Shown one piece after another: positions 26,581 to 37,400 of a stretch of DNA of 64,000 nt; positions within the stretch are counted from its first letter, which is position 1; every line of letters starts with the position of its first letter. Position numbers and translations under genes: made by a program. The notes beneath the pieces were generated by a model. The model did no database searches and was not told the origin of the DNA. It saw only the letters and a program-made list of their open reading frames with translations. Source of the DNA: Winogradskyella forsetii (GTDB lineage Bacteria; Bacteroidota; Bacteroidia; Flavobacteriales; Flavobacteriaceae); NCBI RefSeq assembly GCF_013394595.1, contig NZ_CP053348.1, positions 3,568,501 through 3,632,500 on the forward strand, written 5' to 3'.

Positions 26581-29500
26581 TTATTTTCCAATATTAATGT
26601 GTATATACGTTCTAATTTCCCACTCCGATCCATCAGGAAATCCAGTTGCGCTAAGCGGTGGAATTGCAGGGAACGTATTTGGTGGCACAAAATTAGGCGC
26701 GTATCTCGCTGAATTCTGATCTAAAGAACGCCATGTTCCTCTAACTCCTACAACTGTACTTGGTAATATAAACCAATCGGGCTTTCCTAAAGATGTAGAC
26801 ACATCTAACATTAGCTGTACTGGAAACGTTAAGTTAAAATCTCTATGATAATCAAAAGGTCCCCAATCATTGATTTTTTGTGTGTATTGAAATTTCCATT
26901 TATTATAAATCATTCTAATATCACCACCAAAGCGTTTTATTAGTCTTGGTGAATCACCATTGGCTTGTCCATTTCCATAATAGAAATTTCCAATAATACC
27001 TATATCTGGCGTTAACTTAGACACCATTCTTGTATGAACCTCCCATAAGTCTTCAGCTGGTGCTGAATCAGGAAATGCAAAAAATTGACGATTAGCTAAG
27101 AAACCAATGTGTGCATCTTGTGTTGTTGGCAGGTGACGGTAAACAAAACCTAGATTCATTGCGAATTCAGCATCCTCAGAACGGTCGTTATCCCAATCGT
27201 ACATCCATGTTCCAGGTGTTGGATCAAAAGTAATAAGCATTTCACCAGCCGTTGTCTCTCTATTAGCTCTAACTGCGAATGGATCGTCAATAACATTTCT
27301 TAATCTGCCCGGTGCTTCAACATCATTTGGCATAGCATCTACCAATGGCTTTTGCCATAAAAAGTTTGGAGCAATTTGAAAATCCCCAACGGTATAGGTA
27401 AAACCAGTTAAGAAATTTGATTGGTTTCCACTTCCATTATCTTTTAATCTCCAACCTGTAAAGGTTTGTGTTTGATCTGCACCTCCGCCTGCAACTAATC
27501 CAAGTACACCACCTTGTGCATACCAATTGAATCGTCCGCCTGCATAAGTGATTTTAGCTTTTCCTCCCCAATTATCTTCACCTCTAACCTTGTCTTCAAA
27601 AACACTATAATTTCCTGGACCACCAGTTACATCTTGAAAAGAACTTCCATTAAGTGGACTTCCGCCCCAAATTGCACCTAATGTAATTCCAAATTTACCA
27701 AAATCTCTTTCTACAGCAATTGTTGCTCTTTCTGTTGGAAAGGCAGGTATCACACCACTACGAACTTGGTTAACATCTAATATACGACGTCCGTTTTCAT
27801 CAATTTGGATTTCTGTTTGAAGATCTCTATGATAAATACCAGTCACATCGAATTTTCCAAAGGTACGACTGTATTTTAATAATGCTGTTGGGTTTGCTCC
27901 CCACCACAATTGAGGTCCGAATGCCGCTTTTAATCCTTCTAAATCCCCTTTAGCATCGACTTCAATACCTAAAATTTCACCACCATAGATATCTAAATTA
28001 GGCCCATAATTTGCTTCTGGATATACATTGAAAAAATCACCTTCATAACCCCAATGATAATGTCCTGTTCTGTAAAATCCTCTTAAATCGAAATCTTTGG
28101 CATTCCACTCAAATTCAGCATTATAAACATTAACTCGATTTATATCGTTAACAATAACTTGTTGATTATTTGCGTCTAAAGACGTCACTGGTCTTGCTCT
28201 ATTTTCGTAAAAGATTTCATCTATAGGGTTTTCTGCCACTTTACCAATAACGTTGAAGTTGACGTTTGCTCTCATATTTGGTGCAGGATTCCCTTCTACT
28301 CCAACAAAATAAGACTGCATATGATCAAAACCTAATTGATTTGGGAATGTACCACCCTGCGGATCAGGATTCTCGGGTGTTGTAATTAAACTACCTCCAG
28401 TATTAAACGTGGTAAATTTTGCTGTTAGTTGGCTGATTCTTATTTTTTGAGCATCACTTCCGCCAAGCGCTGCCTTATCGCCTCTAGCTCTTAAAACACC
28501 ATCCATTAAATTAATATTGGAAAAATAGTTGGTAACAAAATCAGCTGTCATTCCTTCATCATAAGGATTTAAGTTATGTGCCTCCTTCAAGCAATAATAA
28601 GCAGCTCTTGGATATAGCGTGTATAACCCTCTTTCATTATTAGGCCCTTTGGCGCAAATACCAAACCATTCTTCATTCATATTATCCGATCCATTTTCTA
28701 CGTCATGAGCATAACCTCCATTAGACCAAGATGCGTTATTATCGTGAACATCTAAATTCTTTGTCTGCCCAAATTTCCACCAACCATCACTAAACTGAAA
28801 TGTAAATCCTCCAATTGAGTTTCCTGCTTTTCCTAAACCAGCGGCATTTTGATATATTTCCTTCCAATTGCCAACCATATAATACGCTTGCGCTTTTTGA
28901 TCTTCTTGATTGGTTAACGCATTAAAGGCATCGGCCCCAAATTCAGTAAACATTATTGGTTTGTTAAGTTCGTTTTTAACACGAGTAAAGGCATCTCCAA
29001 ATGAAACTCCTCTATACATATTTGTGCCATAGATGTCTATATCTTTACATTCTTCTGCTACAATATCCAAAAAACCCAAATCACCATTACATATCGCTAT
29101 TGGATGCGAGGTATCAATCCCTTTCATTGCTAGCGTAGCATCATTCATAGCTCTATATAAATATCTTGCAGCTACGGAATAATCATCTTCTTCTATTGGA
29201 ATATCTTCTGTTTCCGCACCTTCCCAAACCAGACCATAATTATTTTCGTTTCCGAGTAAGTACAATAAAAGACCTGGCGTATCCTTATATGCCTTAGCCA
29301 TCTCTGTGACTTCAGTCATTAACATTTCCTTAGATTGAGGATCATTATAATTAGTTCTTGGCATCCAAGCTCCATTAATAGTTAATCCATATCTACCAAA
29401 AGAATGATTAAGCATCGTATAAATGCCATAGTTTTCGTGGATGTATTGAATCCATTTAGGTTGAATCCCTGTATAAACCCTAATAACGTTAACTCCCATG

Positions 29501-29748
29501 TTTTTTAAAAGCCCCATCTCAGCATCAAGCGCTGCTTTAATGATATCATCTGATTGATCCCATAGGCTATATGCATAATTAGTACCAATTGGCACGTAGT
29601 CCCAATTCATACCATTTATCATAAGGTCTTCACCATTAACTACCAGCTTCATCCCGTCACCATTGTTTACTACTGACACTTTATCAGCTTGACAAAATGC
29701 TGGAATAACTGCCAACATGAATATTAACCTCAGAAAGTTGTTTCTCAT
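26581..29748 (-). CDS. Clan GH-A glycoside hydrolase fused to a probable outer-membrane beta-barrel
   Basis: The 1055-residue protein has a signal peptide (LRLIFMLAVIPAFCQA). Residues 20-395 are a GH-A-clan TIM barrel like that of GH2 or related families: MINGMNWDYVPIGTNY, GVNVIRVYTG, LLLYLLGNENNYGL with probable acid/base Glu168, and PIMFTEFGADAFN with probable nucleophile Glu269. From about 450 to the end there are alternating amphipathic strands rich in Gly and aromatics (FDLRGFYRTGHYHWGYEG, FDVTGIYHRDLQTEIQI, KFQYTQKINDWGPFDYHRD), ending in TYIHINIGK, as in outer-membrane barrels. No GH2 sandwich domains are present. The exact GH family is uncertain. Context suggests a beta-glucan substrate at the cell surface. 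It starts a three-gene unit with the shared operator upstream. Confidence 0.75.
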   Translation of the reverse strand: MRNNFLRLIFMLAVIPAFCQADKVSVVNNGDGMKLVVNGEDLMINGMNWDYVPIGTNYAYSLWDQSDDIIKAALDAEMGLLKNMGVNVIRVYTGIQPKWIQYIHENYGIYTMLNHSFGRYGLTINGAWMPRTNYNDPQSKEMLMTEVTEMAKAYKDTPGLLLYLLGNENNYGLVWEGAETEDIPIEEDDYSVAARYLYRAMNDATLAMKGIDTSHPIAICNGDLGFLDIVAEECKDIDIYGTNMYRGVSFGDAFTRVKNELNKPIMFTEFGADAFNALTNQEDQKAQAYYMVGNWKEIYQNAAGLGKAGNSIGGFTFQFSDGWWKFGQTKNLDVHDNNASWSNGGYAHDVENGSDNMNEEWFGICAKGPNNERGLYTLYPRAAYYCLKEAHNLNPYDEGMTADFVTNYFSNINLMDGVLRARGDKAALGGSDAQKIRISQLTAKFTTFNTGGSLITTPENPDPQGGTFPNQLGFDHMQSYFVGVEGNPAPNMRANVNFNVIGKVAENPIDEIFYENRARPVTSLDANNQQVIVNDINRVNVYNAEFEWNAKDFDLRGFYRTGHYHWGYEGDFFNVYPEANYGPNLDIYGGEILGIEVDAKGDLEGLKAAFGPQLWWGANPTALLKYSRTFGKFDVTGIYHRDLQTEIQIDENGRRILDVNQVRSGVIPAFPTERATIAVERDFGKFGITLGAIWGGSPLNGSSFQDVTGGPGNYSVFEDKVRGEDNWGGKAKITYAGGRFNWYAQGGVLGLVAGGGADQTQTFTGWRLKDNGSGNQSNFLTGFTYTVGDFQIAPNFLWQKPLVDAMPNDVEAPGRLRNVIDDPFAVRANRETTAGEMLITFDPTPGTWMYDWDNDRSEDAEFAMNLGFVYRHLPTTQDAHIGFLANRQFFAFPDSAPAEDLWEVHTRMVSKLTPDIGIIGNFYYGNGQANGDSPRLIKRFGGDIRMIYNKWKFQYTQKINDWGPFDYHRDFNLTFPVQLMLDVSTSLGKPDWFILPSTVVGVRGTWRSLDQNSARYAPNFVPPNTFPAIPPLSATGFPDGSEWEIRTYIHINIGK

Positions 29749-29808
29749 AATATTAATAATTTTTAAAAGTTTAGCAGCTCCGAATTAACGAAGCAATTTA
29801 GAATTCGA

Positions 29809-29866
29809 TAAATTTAAAATTAAAAAAACAGGATATTCACAAAAACACCTATACAAAAGTTATACA
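29809..29866 (-). promoter_or_regulatory. Promoter and ATACA direct-repeat operator of the GH-A-barrel unit
   Basis: On the minus strand a -7-like box TAAATTTA (29816-29809) lies 61 bases before the ATG at 29748. On the plus strand ATACA at 29851-29855 and again at 29862-29866 gives an 11-base-period direct repeat. The second ATACA begins 53 bases from the box start, exactly as at 13809-13866. Nothing else is recognisable in the 29749-29985 gap. Confidence 0.6.
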
Positions 29867-29985
29867 ATTGAACATTTTTATCTAAAAGAATAGCATACCA
29901 TAAGATACTTACACTACATTTAGTGAACCAGAGGAATTAATCTAAAATTTATAACTAATTCCAAGATCTCTAATAGCAACAAATC

Positions 29986-30921
29986 TTATTCAGCTACTAG
30001 AATAAATCCCCAATCAAATTCACCATTGCCATCTGTTGTTCTTATAGTCATTTCGTTTGCAGAACGACTTTCTATAATGTAAGTATGATCACCACCAACA
30101 TAGTACCCTAAAAATCCGATCCCTGTAAGGTTTAAAGTTTCTACACCACCAGGCCCTGTAAGAAACCATTGTTCAGAATAATCTGAGTAAGGATAATTTT
30201 CAAGATCTGCTCCATTTACCGTAGCATCTTGAGGTGCCGGACCATTTAATTCATCTATTAAGTTCTCACGACCAAAAACGGTGCCATCAGTATTTAAATC
30301 TGGATCATCATTTGTACTATCTGTGATATGAGTGAAAGTACCATCAATATTAAAAATATAGCGATCATCGTACATTCCCACACCAGCTTTATCTTCAGGC
30401 GGAGCACTAAAAAAGCCATTTAAGTCACCTCCAATGGCACCTAGACCAAAGTGCCCAGGAGCCTCACTTTTAATTCGCCATGTTCTAGAACTATTTGCCG
30501 TCAACATGGTTATTAAATCGGCTGGCGGCTCATAAGTTGAAAGCACCTCTATTTCAATGGTCTTACTGGTTGAAGCACCACCGGTACCGAATGCAATTAC
30601 AGTTACTGAATAGGTGTTTAAACCCAATATTGAAAAATTATAGGTTTTAGCACCAGCAGGTGCTGAACTTACACTACCATTATAACTGTATTGAAATGAA
30701 ATTACATTATCCGCAGTAGCACTAAAATTAACTAGTCCGCTACCGTCACCATTGGGATTATCTGCATCTGCTCCTTGAATATCAACATCAATTTGAATAT
30801 TTGTTGGTGCAGTAATGTCACCAAACTCAATATCATCATCTTGACATCCCGTGATTACTATCATTGAGAATAAACTCAGTACGATATATTTTAAATTTTT
30901 CATGATATTTTTTTTAACCAT
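29986..30921 (-). CDS. SusE-position surface lipoprotein with PKD-like domain
   Basis: The preferred start is ATG at 30903 (MKNLKYIVLSLFSMIVITG then Cys), which gives a standard lipoprotein signal; the listed span uses an ATG six codons upstream. About residues 35-135 form a PKD/Ig-like fold (ISFQYSYNGSVSSAPAGAKT, YSVTVIAFGTGGASTSKTIE). The rest (about 140-311) is a beta domain starting LLTANSSRTWRIKSEAPGHF with NIDGTFTHIT and ending EFDWGFILVAE. There is no catalytic motif. It is the fourth gene after susC and susD, the usual place for a surface glycan-binding protein, so a laminarin-binding role is inferred. Confidence 0.75.
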   Translation of the reverse strand: MVKKNIMKNLKYIVLSLFSMIVITGCQDDDIEFGDITAPTNIQIDVDIQGADADNPNGDGSGLVNFSATADNVISFQYSYNGSVSSAPAGAKTYNFSILGLNTYSVTVIAFGTGGASTSKTIEIEVLSTYEPPADLITMLTANSSRTWRIKSEAPGHFGLGAIGGDLNGFFSAPPEDKAGVGMYDDRYIFNIDGTFTHITDSTNDDPDLNTDGTVFGRENLIDELNGPAPQDATVNGADLENYPYSDYSEQWFLTGPGGVETLNLTGIGFLGYYVGGDHTYIIESRSANEMTIRTTDGNGEFDWGFILVAE

Positions 30922-30960
30922 TGTTTTACTGTTAATTTTAAAACATAAATTGTTCTAAAC

Positions 30961-32961
30961 TTAATTAATTGATAACACTACGTTATCTATATTTACCACA
31001 CCTATTTCAGCACCTAGATCAAAAAGAACTCGTGCATCCAACGCCCCAAAACCTGTTGCAGATAGTGTAAGTGTATATGTATTTATTGTAGGTGTTATAT
31101 TTACGGTTTCATTAGTATTTGAAAAATCACCTCCACTTAAACCAATTCCTGCCAATATTGATCTATTAACATCAGACCAAGCATCAAAAGTTAAAGTATA
31201 AGTCTCATCTTGAACAATTTCCAGTTTTTGACTAAGATTTACATCAAAAGAGTTACCCGCCGTAGTTACATCTACAGAATAATATGTGTTTCCTGCATCT
31301 GTTGTTACTGGAGCCGGATTGTTATCATCTACGCCTACAATCCATGAATCACTTCCATTTTCGAAATCCCCATTAACTAACAAATTATCTACAACAAGTG
31401 TTAACGAAACATTATCAATATTAACTATGCCTATTTCTGCACCTACATCAAAAAGAACTCTTGCATCTAACGCCCCAAAACCTGTTGCAGATAGTGTAAG
31501 TGTATAGGTGTTTATGGTAGGTGTTATGTTTACGGTTTCATTAGTATTTGAAAAATCACCTCCACTTAAACCAATTCCTGCTAATATTGATCTATTGACA
31601 TTAGACCAAGCATCAAAAGTCAAAGTATAAGTCTCATCTTGAATAATTTCCAGTTTTTGACTAAGATTTACATCATAAGGATTACCTGCAGCAGTGACAT
31701 CTACAGAATAATATGTATTTCCTGCGTCTGTTGTTACTGGAGCTGGGCTATTATCATCTACGCCAACAATCCATGAATCACTTCCATTTTCAAAATTTCC
31801 GTTAGTTAATAAACCATCATCGAATGGAGCCGTAGATTCTTTATAAAAATACAGATTATCAATAAAAACAGTACCAGTACCTACGAATTTAAATTGTAAT
31901 AAGTCATTTACTGGTAAGCCTTGATTTGTAAAATCCTCCATTGGAATATCAAAACTGTTCCATTCGTTAGGCACTAAAGTTTTTGTAACGAATTTTTCAT
32001 CTGCAGGGAGTACACCATTTGGTAAGGGATAAATATCTATAGTCGTAGCGTCTGGTGTCCAAATATCTATATGAAGCATTTCCATACCAGTAGCATCAAC
32101 TGCTGCCCCTATATCTATACCTTGGTAATTGAGATTGCTATATTGTATCATAGCATCCCCATTTAAATCAAATGGTGTATATAAAGTAGATTGTCCCCAA
32201 TTGGGAAAAAAATCTGTATTCGGAATATCAGTATAAGCATCACTAAAAATAGAAATAACATCCTCTTCATTACGTGATGGTGGTGTACTTGCGGACACTA
32301 TTGGTGCAAGAATTTCAGTCACTTCAAAATCTACTTGGGTATAGGTTGTAGTTTCTATGGCTGAGCCCATTGCTTCCACAGTAATTGTATATGTTCCAGC
32401 TTCTAGATAATTATAAGAAACGGTATCTCCAATATTAGCAACCATTGGCTCACTGCCTGATTCCCCAAAATCAACTTCATAACTCATAGCGAATTCTGCG
32501 GTTGCCGTAACGTTTACTCGTTTAGAGATAGCAGGATCATTTTCTATAGTTACCATAAGATTTTGTGGCGCCTGAAAAGACACTACAAGTTCTTGTTCTA
32601 TCTGTGTTGTTTTGCCATTAACAGCAGTAGCTAAAGCAACAACAGTGTAAGTACCTTCTTCAAAAACATTATCCACACTTTCACCTGGTAATAATTCTAC
32701 AGATGTATTAGCGGCATCGCCAAAAGCGATGTCAAATTTGGTAGCGCCAATGGCCGTAGGTGTAATTGTTACAAGACCAGAATTGTCTTGGGTTGTTCTG
32801 AAATCTAATACAATTTCGCTAGGTGCATCAGCATTATCAACGAATTGCGTACCACGTTCGTCTTCTTCACAGCCTAAGAAGGCTATGAGGAAAAAACTTG
32901 CTAAAATTAATTTTATATTTTTCATTCTACTTTTTTTTAATAATTTGGATTTTGTTCCCAC
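30961..32961 (-). CDS. Multimodular surface glycan-binding lipoprotein
   Basis: The likely start is ATG at 32925 (MKNIKLILASFFLIAFLG then Cys), 11 bases after the susD stop; the upstream in-frame ATG at 32961 would overlap susD. Two PKD-like repeats (about 45-220) are followed by one VISIFSDAYTDI-type module (about 225-375). Two nearly identical beta-sandwich modules of CBM4/9 style close the protein (about 385-530 and 530-666), each with NGSDSWIVGVDDN, YTLTFDAWS and INTYTLTLSATGFGALDARV. The last two are a DNA-level tandem duplication with a 429-base period. It sits directly after susC and susD, so it should present beta-glucan to the SusCD complex. Confidence 0.82.
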   Translation of the reverse strand: MGTKSKLLKKSRMKNIKLILASFFLIAFLGCEEDERGTQFVDNADAPSEIVLDFRTTQDNSGLVTITPTAIGATKFDIAFGDAANTSVELLPGESVDNVFEEGTYTVVALATAVNGKTTQIEQELVVSFQAPQNLMVTIENDPAISKRVNVTATAEFAMSYEVDFGESGSEPMVANIGDTVSYNYLEAGTYTITVEAMGSAIETTTYTQVDFEVTEILAPIVSASTPPSRNEEDVISIFSDAYTDIPNTDFFPNWGQSTLYTPFDLNGDAMIQYSNLNYQGIDIGAAVDATGMEMLHIDIWTPDATTIDIYPLPNGVLPADEKFVTKTLVPNEWNSFDIPMEDFTNQGLPVNDLLQFKFVGTGTVFIDNLYFYKESTAPFDDGLLTNGNFENGSDSWIVGVDDNSPAPVTTDAGNTYYSVDVTAAGNPYDVNLSQKLEIIQDETYTLTFDAWSNVNRSILAGIGLSGGDFSNTNETVNITPTINTYTLTLSATGFGALDARVLFDVGAEIGIVNIDNVSLTLVVDNLLVNGDFENGSDSWIVGVDDNNPAPVTTDAGNTYYSVDVTTAGNSFDVNLSQKLEIVQDETYTLTFDAWSDVNRSILAGIGLSGGDFSNTNETVNITPTINTYTLTLSATGFGALDARVLFDLGAEIGVVNIDNVVLSIN

Positions 32962-34409
32962 TGATTACCAGCTAACTGAATTTCTATTAATGGAATTGGG
33001 AACACTTCGTGTTTACCTTCTTGGAATCCGTCAATTTCTGCTGCAGCTCTACCTGTTCTTACTAAATCGAAGAAACGATGGCCTTCGCCTACTAGCTCAA
33101 CTCTACGCTCATGGTAAATTGCTTCCGTTAATGCACTTCCTGTGGCTGAAACGTTGTTATCAGCGTTTCCGAAAGCGCGTTCTCGCACACGATTTAGGTA
33201 CATCTGAGCCCTATCATCACTAATGCCTCCTCTGTTAAGCGCTTCAGCTGCCATTAATAACACATCAGCAAATCTTATAGCTCGGTAATTATTAGGATTG
33301 GTTAAATTCGCATCTCCTAGGTTGTTATCTCCTTGTCTTGAGATATACTTTCTATTATAATAACCTGTATGCTCATAACCTGTGGTGAAAGTAGCACCAG
33401 TAGCTGCAGCCCAAGCATCTATATCTAAAATTGCGGTTTCTAGCCTCATATCACCTTCTTCAAACTCATCTACAACTTCCTGCGTGGGAACATTGAAACT
33501 AAAGCCAGATTCAAATAATGGGCCATTATAGCCTCTAATACCATTAAACCCTACTGCCACATTTCCTTCACTACATTGCAGACAGTCAAAGCTTGCACCT
33601 CCTGCAGCTTCAAGATCTGTATATTGAACTTCGAACACTGATTCCATGTTATTTTCGTTATCATTTTCAAACATGGTACTATAATCTGATATAAGATCAT
33701 AAGGTCCATTATCTATAACATCCTCTAAAACTGCTGCAGCTTCAGCAAATTTATCCTGGAAAAGATAGGCTTTACCTAATAAAGCTTGTGCAGCTCCTTT
33801 GGTAATTCTACCTTCCTGAGATTGTACATAAGGTAAATTATCAGCCGCATAAATTAAGTCTAACTCTATTTGTGCATAGATCTCAGCCTTTGGTGTTATA
33901 GGAATTGAAAATTGATCTCCAAACTGGATACGTGTATCTACCGCAAACGGGACATCACCAAACCATTTTACCAATTCAAAGTAATAATAGGCTCTTAAGA
34001 ATCTGGTTTGCGCCAAAACTCCTGCTTTTCCTGGGAAGTCCGTTTTATCTTGAAATTCCATGATGTAATTAGCTCTATAAACACCCGCATACATCCATTG
34101 CCAAATAGACCTCAGCTGAGCGTTAATAGGCGTGTGAATCATATCATCGATTTGCTGAAAACCAGGCACATCATTTGCGTTTTCTCCACCAGCCAATGTA
34201 TTATCTGATGCTATTTCACCAAGTAAAACGTTCAGGTAGGTTGCCTGTAATAAATCGTATGCTCCAATTAGGGCATCTTGGTAATCTTCTTCCGAATTGA
34301 AATAATCTTCAGAATTTTCGTTGTTTGAGTCTATATCTACGAAGTCATCACTACATGAAGCCATGACAAACAATGCTATAAAAACGTGTATTATTTTTAA
34401 ATTTTTCAT
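32937..34409 (-). CDS. susD: SusD-like nutrient-binding lipoprotein
   Basis: The 490-residue protein has a lipoprotein signal with Cys19 (IALFVMASCSDDFVDI). It has the SusD/RagB pattern: TPR-like helices with AGVYRANYIMEF, AQTRFLRAYYYFELVKWFGDV and AAQALLGKAYLFQDKFAEAA, and the C-terminal signature NYRAIRFADVLLMAAEALN plus AIYHERRVELVGEGHRFFDL. SusD forms the lid of the SusC transporter and binds the glycan at the surface. Only 7 bases separate it from susC. Surrounding enzymes point to beta-1,3-glucan as the ligand, which is an inference from context. Confidence 0.95.
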   Translation of the reverse strand: MKNLKIIHVFIALFVMASCSDDFVDIDSNNENSEDYFNSEEDYQDALIGAYDLLQATYLNVLLGEIASDNTLAGGENANDVPGFQQIDDMIHTPINAQLRSIWQWMYAGVYRANYIMEFQDKTDFPGKAGVLAQTRFLRAYYYFELVKWFGDVPFAVDTRIQFGDQFSIPITPKAEIYAQIELDLIYAADNLPYVQSQEGRITKGAAQALLGKAYLFQDKFAEAAAVLEDVIDNGPYDLISDYSTMFENDNENNMESVFEVQYTDLEAAGGASFDCLQCSEGNVAVGFNGIRGYNGPLFESGFSFNVPTQEVVDEFEEGDMRLETAILDIDAWAAATGATFTTGYEHTGYYNRKYISRQGDNNLGDANLTNPNNYRAIRFADVLLMAAEALNRGGISDDRAQMYLNRVRERAFGNADNNVSATGSALTEAIYHERRVELVGEGHRFFDLVRTGRAAAEIDGFQEGKHEVFPIPLIEIQLAGNQWEQNPNY

Positions 34410-34416
34410 GGTTTTA

Positions 34417-37400
34417 TTAAAATTTTAAGTTCATTCCTACTAAATATGTTCTTGGATTAGGGTAGAATCCATAATCGATTCCACTACCTATGGCATTACT
34501 GCTCCCTGTATCTGAGTTAAAACCAACAGAAGTGGTTGGGTCATAACCTGTATATTCCGTTAAGGTAAACAAGTTAGTTACCGAGACATAAAATCTCAGC
34601 TTATTGACACCCCATTTTTCTGATGCTTCAGGCGATACTGAATATCCTAATTGAACATTTTGCAATCTTAAATAAGAGCCATCTTCTACATAAAAATCTG
34701 AAAACAAAGTATTATTTGTTGCTCCTGTTGTAACTCTTGGAAACGTATTACTTGTTCCCTCACCCGTCCAACGGTTTAAATATTGAGTGCTTCTATTTGT
34801 TAAAGGTAGGTTTCTTTCGTAATTTCTTACTATGTCGTTACCGATTGATGCAAAGGCATAAGCTCCGAAATCGAAGTTATAAAAATCGAAGGACAGATTT
34901 AATCCCATAGTAATATCTGCTATTGGATCACCGATATAGGTCTTATCCAAATCATCAATAACGCCATCCTCATTAATATCTACAAAAATTAAATCACCTG
35001 GTTGCGTATTATTGTTTAGTATTGGAGAGTTGTCTATTTGCGCTTGATTCTGAAAAACACCATTTGTTTTAAAACCTCTAAAATAACCAATAGGCTGACC
35101 AGCTTCCATACGAGATGGTGCTTCTTGACCAATCCCAAATGCACCTCCTGGCACAAATCCGCCTTCTTGACTAACGGAAACAACGTTATTATCTAGAGCA
35201 GTTACATTATATTTCAAATTGAATTTAAAATTATCGCTCAATTGCTCTGAATAGCCAATAGAAAATTCGAATCCTTTATTATCAACAACACCAGCATTTA
35301 TAATTGGTGGCGAAGAACTTGGTGCACCCACACCAATAATACCTGAAGCATCGGGTTGAACCAAAAGATCATTTGTCCGCTTATTGAAATAATCCATAGT
35401 CACATCGACCTTATTGTCCCAAAAACGCATGTCTAAACCAATATTAAAAGTTTCTTGTTGTTCCCATTGTATTTCAGGATTCGAAATTCTTCCAGCCGCA
35501 GAACCAAATACCAATGTATTACCAAATACATACGTAGCTTCGCCATCTAAAACCGAGACATACCCAAAAGCACCAATTCTATCATTACCCAAAATACCAT
35601 AGGAAACCCTAAGTTTTAAAAAGTCAAGAAACTTACTGTCTTCCAAAAAAGCTTCATCTGAAGCTATCCAACCTATAGAACCAGATGGAAAGAAACCAAA
35701 TTTATTATTAGGACCAAAATTTGTTGAGCCATCACGTCTTATCACAGCTGACAATAAGTACTTTCCTTTATAGTCGTATTGTACTCTAGCAAAATAGGAC
35801 AACAATCTTTGATCAAAACTAAGATCAAAACCATTAGGGTTATTATTCTGGAATCGTGTCGCATCTTCTATGTTAGCGTTCCCAATATAATTATCCCTAA
35901 TTCCAAAGCCCGTAAAACTTATGAAATCACCGGTCGTTTTAAATACAGAAGTCCCTAACAATACATTTAAGTTATGACTGTCGTTAAAGCTATTCTCGTA
36001 TTTAACAAACGCATCAAATGTATAGTCCCTAAAAAAGGACCTACCTTCATAAACCGTATTATTATCTGAAATCGCATTTGGTATCAAGTCAAATACTTTA
36101 TCATTAGCCCCCTCAATCCCGTAATCAACAAATGGTGAGAACGAATTACTAGTTACTTTAGCATAATTAAATTGGTAACTGGCCTGCGCCGTAAAATGCT
36201 CTAAAAATTTATAGGACAGGTTAATATTTCCATTTATTTTATCCACTAAGCCACTGTTATAGGTGTTTTCGATTTGCTTTGTAGGATTTACTACCTCAAA
36301 ACCAAGATTTTCAGCAGAACCGTTCGGCGCTATGGTCGGTGCCATATTAAGGGCATTAAACAATACCGAACCTATACCTGTTTCTGGAAGCGTTCTTCTA
36401 ACGGTATGTGTCCATGTTACACCAGCACTTAACTTTAAATCTTTAATTAAATCCACACTATAACTACCTCTTTGGGTCAATCTTGTAAATTTTGATTTAT
36501 TACCACCTACAATACCATTTTGGCTTAAGAATGAATTACCTACAGCATAAGTCGATTTTTCTCCTCCACCTCTTAAAGTAATAGCATTACTGTAAATTGG
36601 TGCACGATTCTCAAAAACTTGATCTTGCCAATCCGTACCTTGACCTAATCCAGATACATCGGGATATGGTAATGGGTCACCATTGGCTGCAAATGACTCA
36701 TTCAGTAATAGCCCATACTCAGTTGCATTTAACATCGGTAGTTTTCGTGTTGTTTCTTGAAAACCTCCATATCCATTATATTCAATCGTCAGAGGCATAT
36801 TTTTTCTACCCGATTTTGTCGTTATAAGAATAACACCATTCGCTGCTCTTACTCCGTAAATACCAGCAGTTGCATCTTTTAAGATATTAATGGTCTCAAT
36901 ATCGTTTGGATTAATGACGCTTAAATCTTCTACAACCGTACCATCCACTAAGATCAAAGGTCTCGAATCACCATTGGTTGAGACCCCTCTAATGCTAATT
37001 GTACTAGCAGCACCTGGAGAACCGGAATTTGAAACGATATTTACACCAGCCACCTGGCCCTGCAAAGCTTGCTCTATTCTCGTGGGTTTCAAGGTTTCAA
37101 CGGTTTCACTAGAAACTACTGCCACAGCACCAGTAATTTCCTTTTTCGTTTGTGTACCGTATCCAATAACAACCACTTCGTTTAAAGATTCCGAATCCTC
37201 TGCTAAGGAAATAGACAGAGGCTGGCTGTCTTCAATTTTAATTTCCTGGGTTACAAAACCCAAATAAGAGACAACCACCACTGAATTTAGTGGCACATCA
37301 TTTAATGTGAAATTTCCATCAAAATCTGTTGATGTTCCTTTAGACGTATTTTTCAGAATTACATTTACACCAGGCAAAGGCTGCCCCGAGGATGCTTCTG

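Noticed and set aside
13864..29920. ACACTACATT occurring at 13864-13873 and 29911-29920 upstream of two locus genes
   Set aside because: Its distance to the promoter boxes differs greatly between the two sites, unlike the ATACA pair, so it is probably chance.
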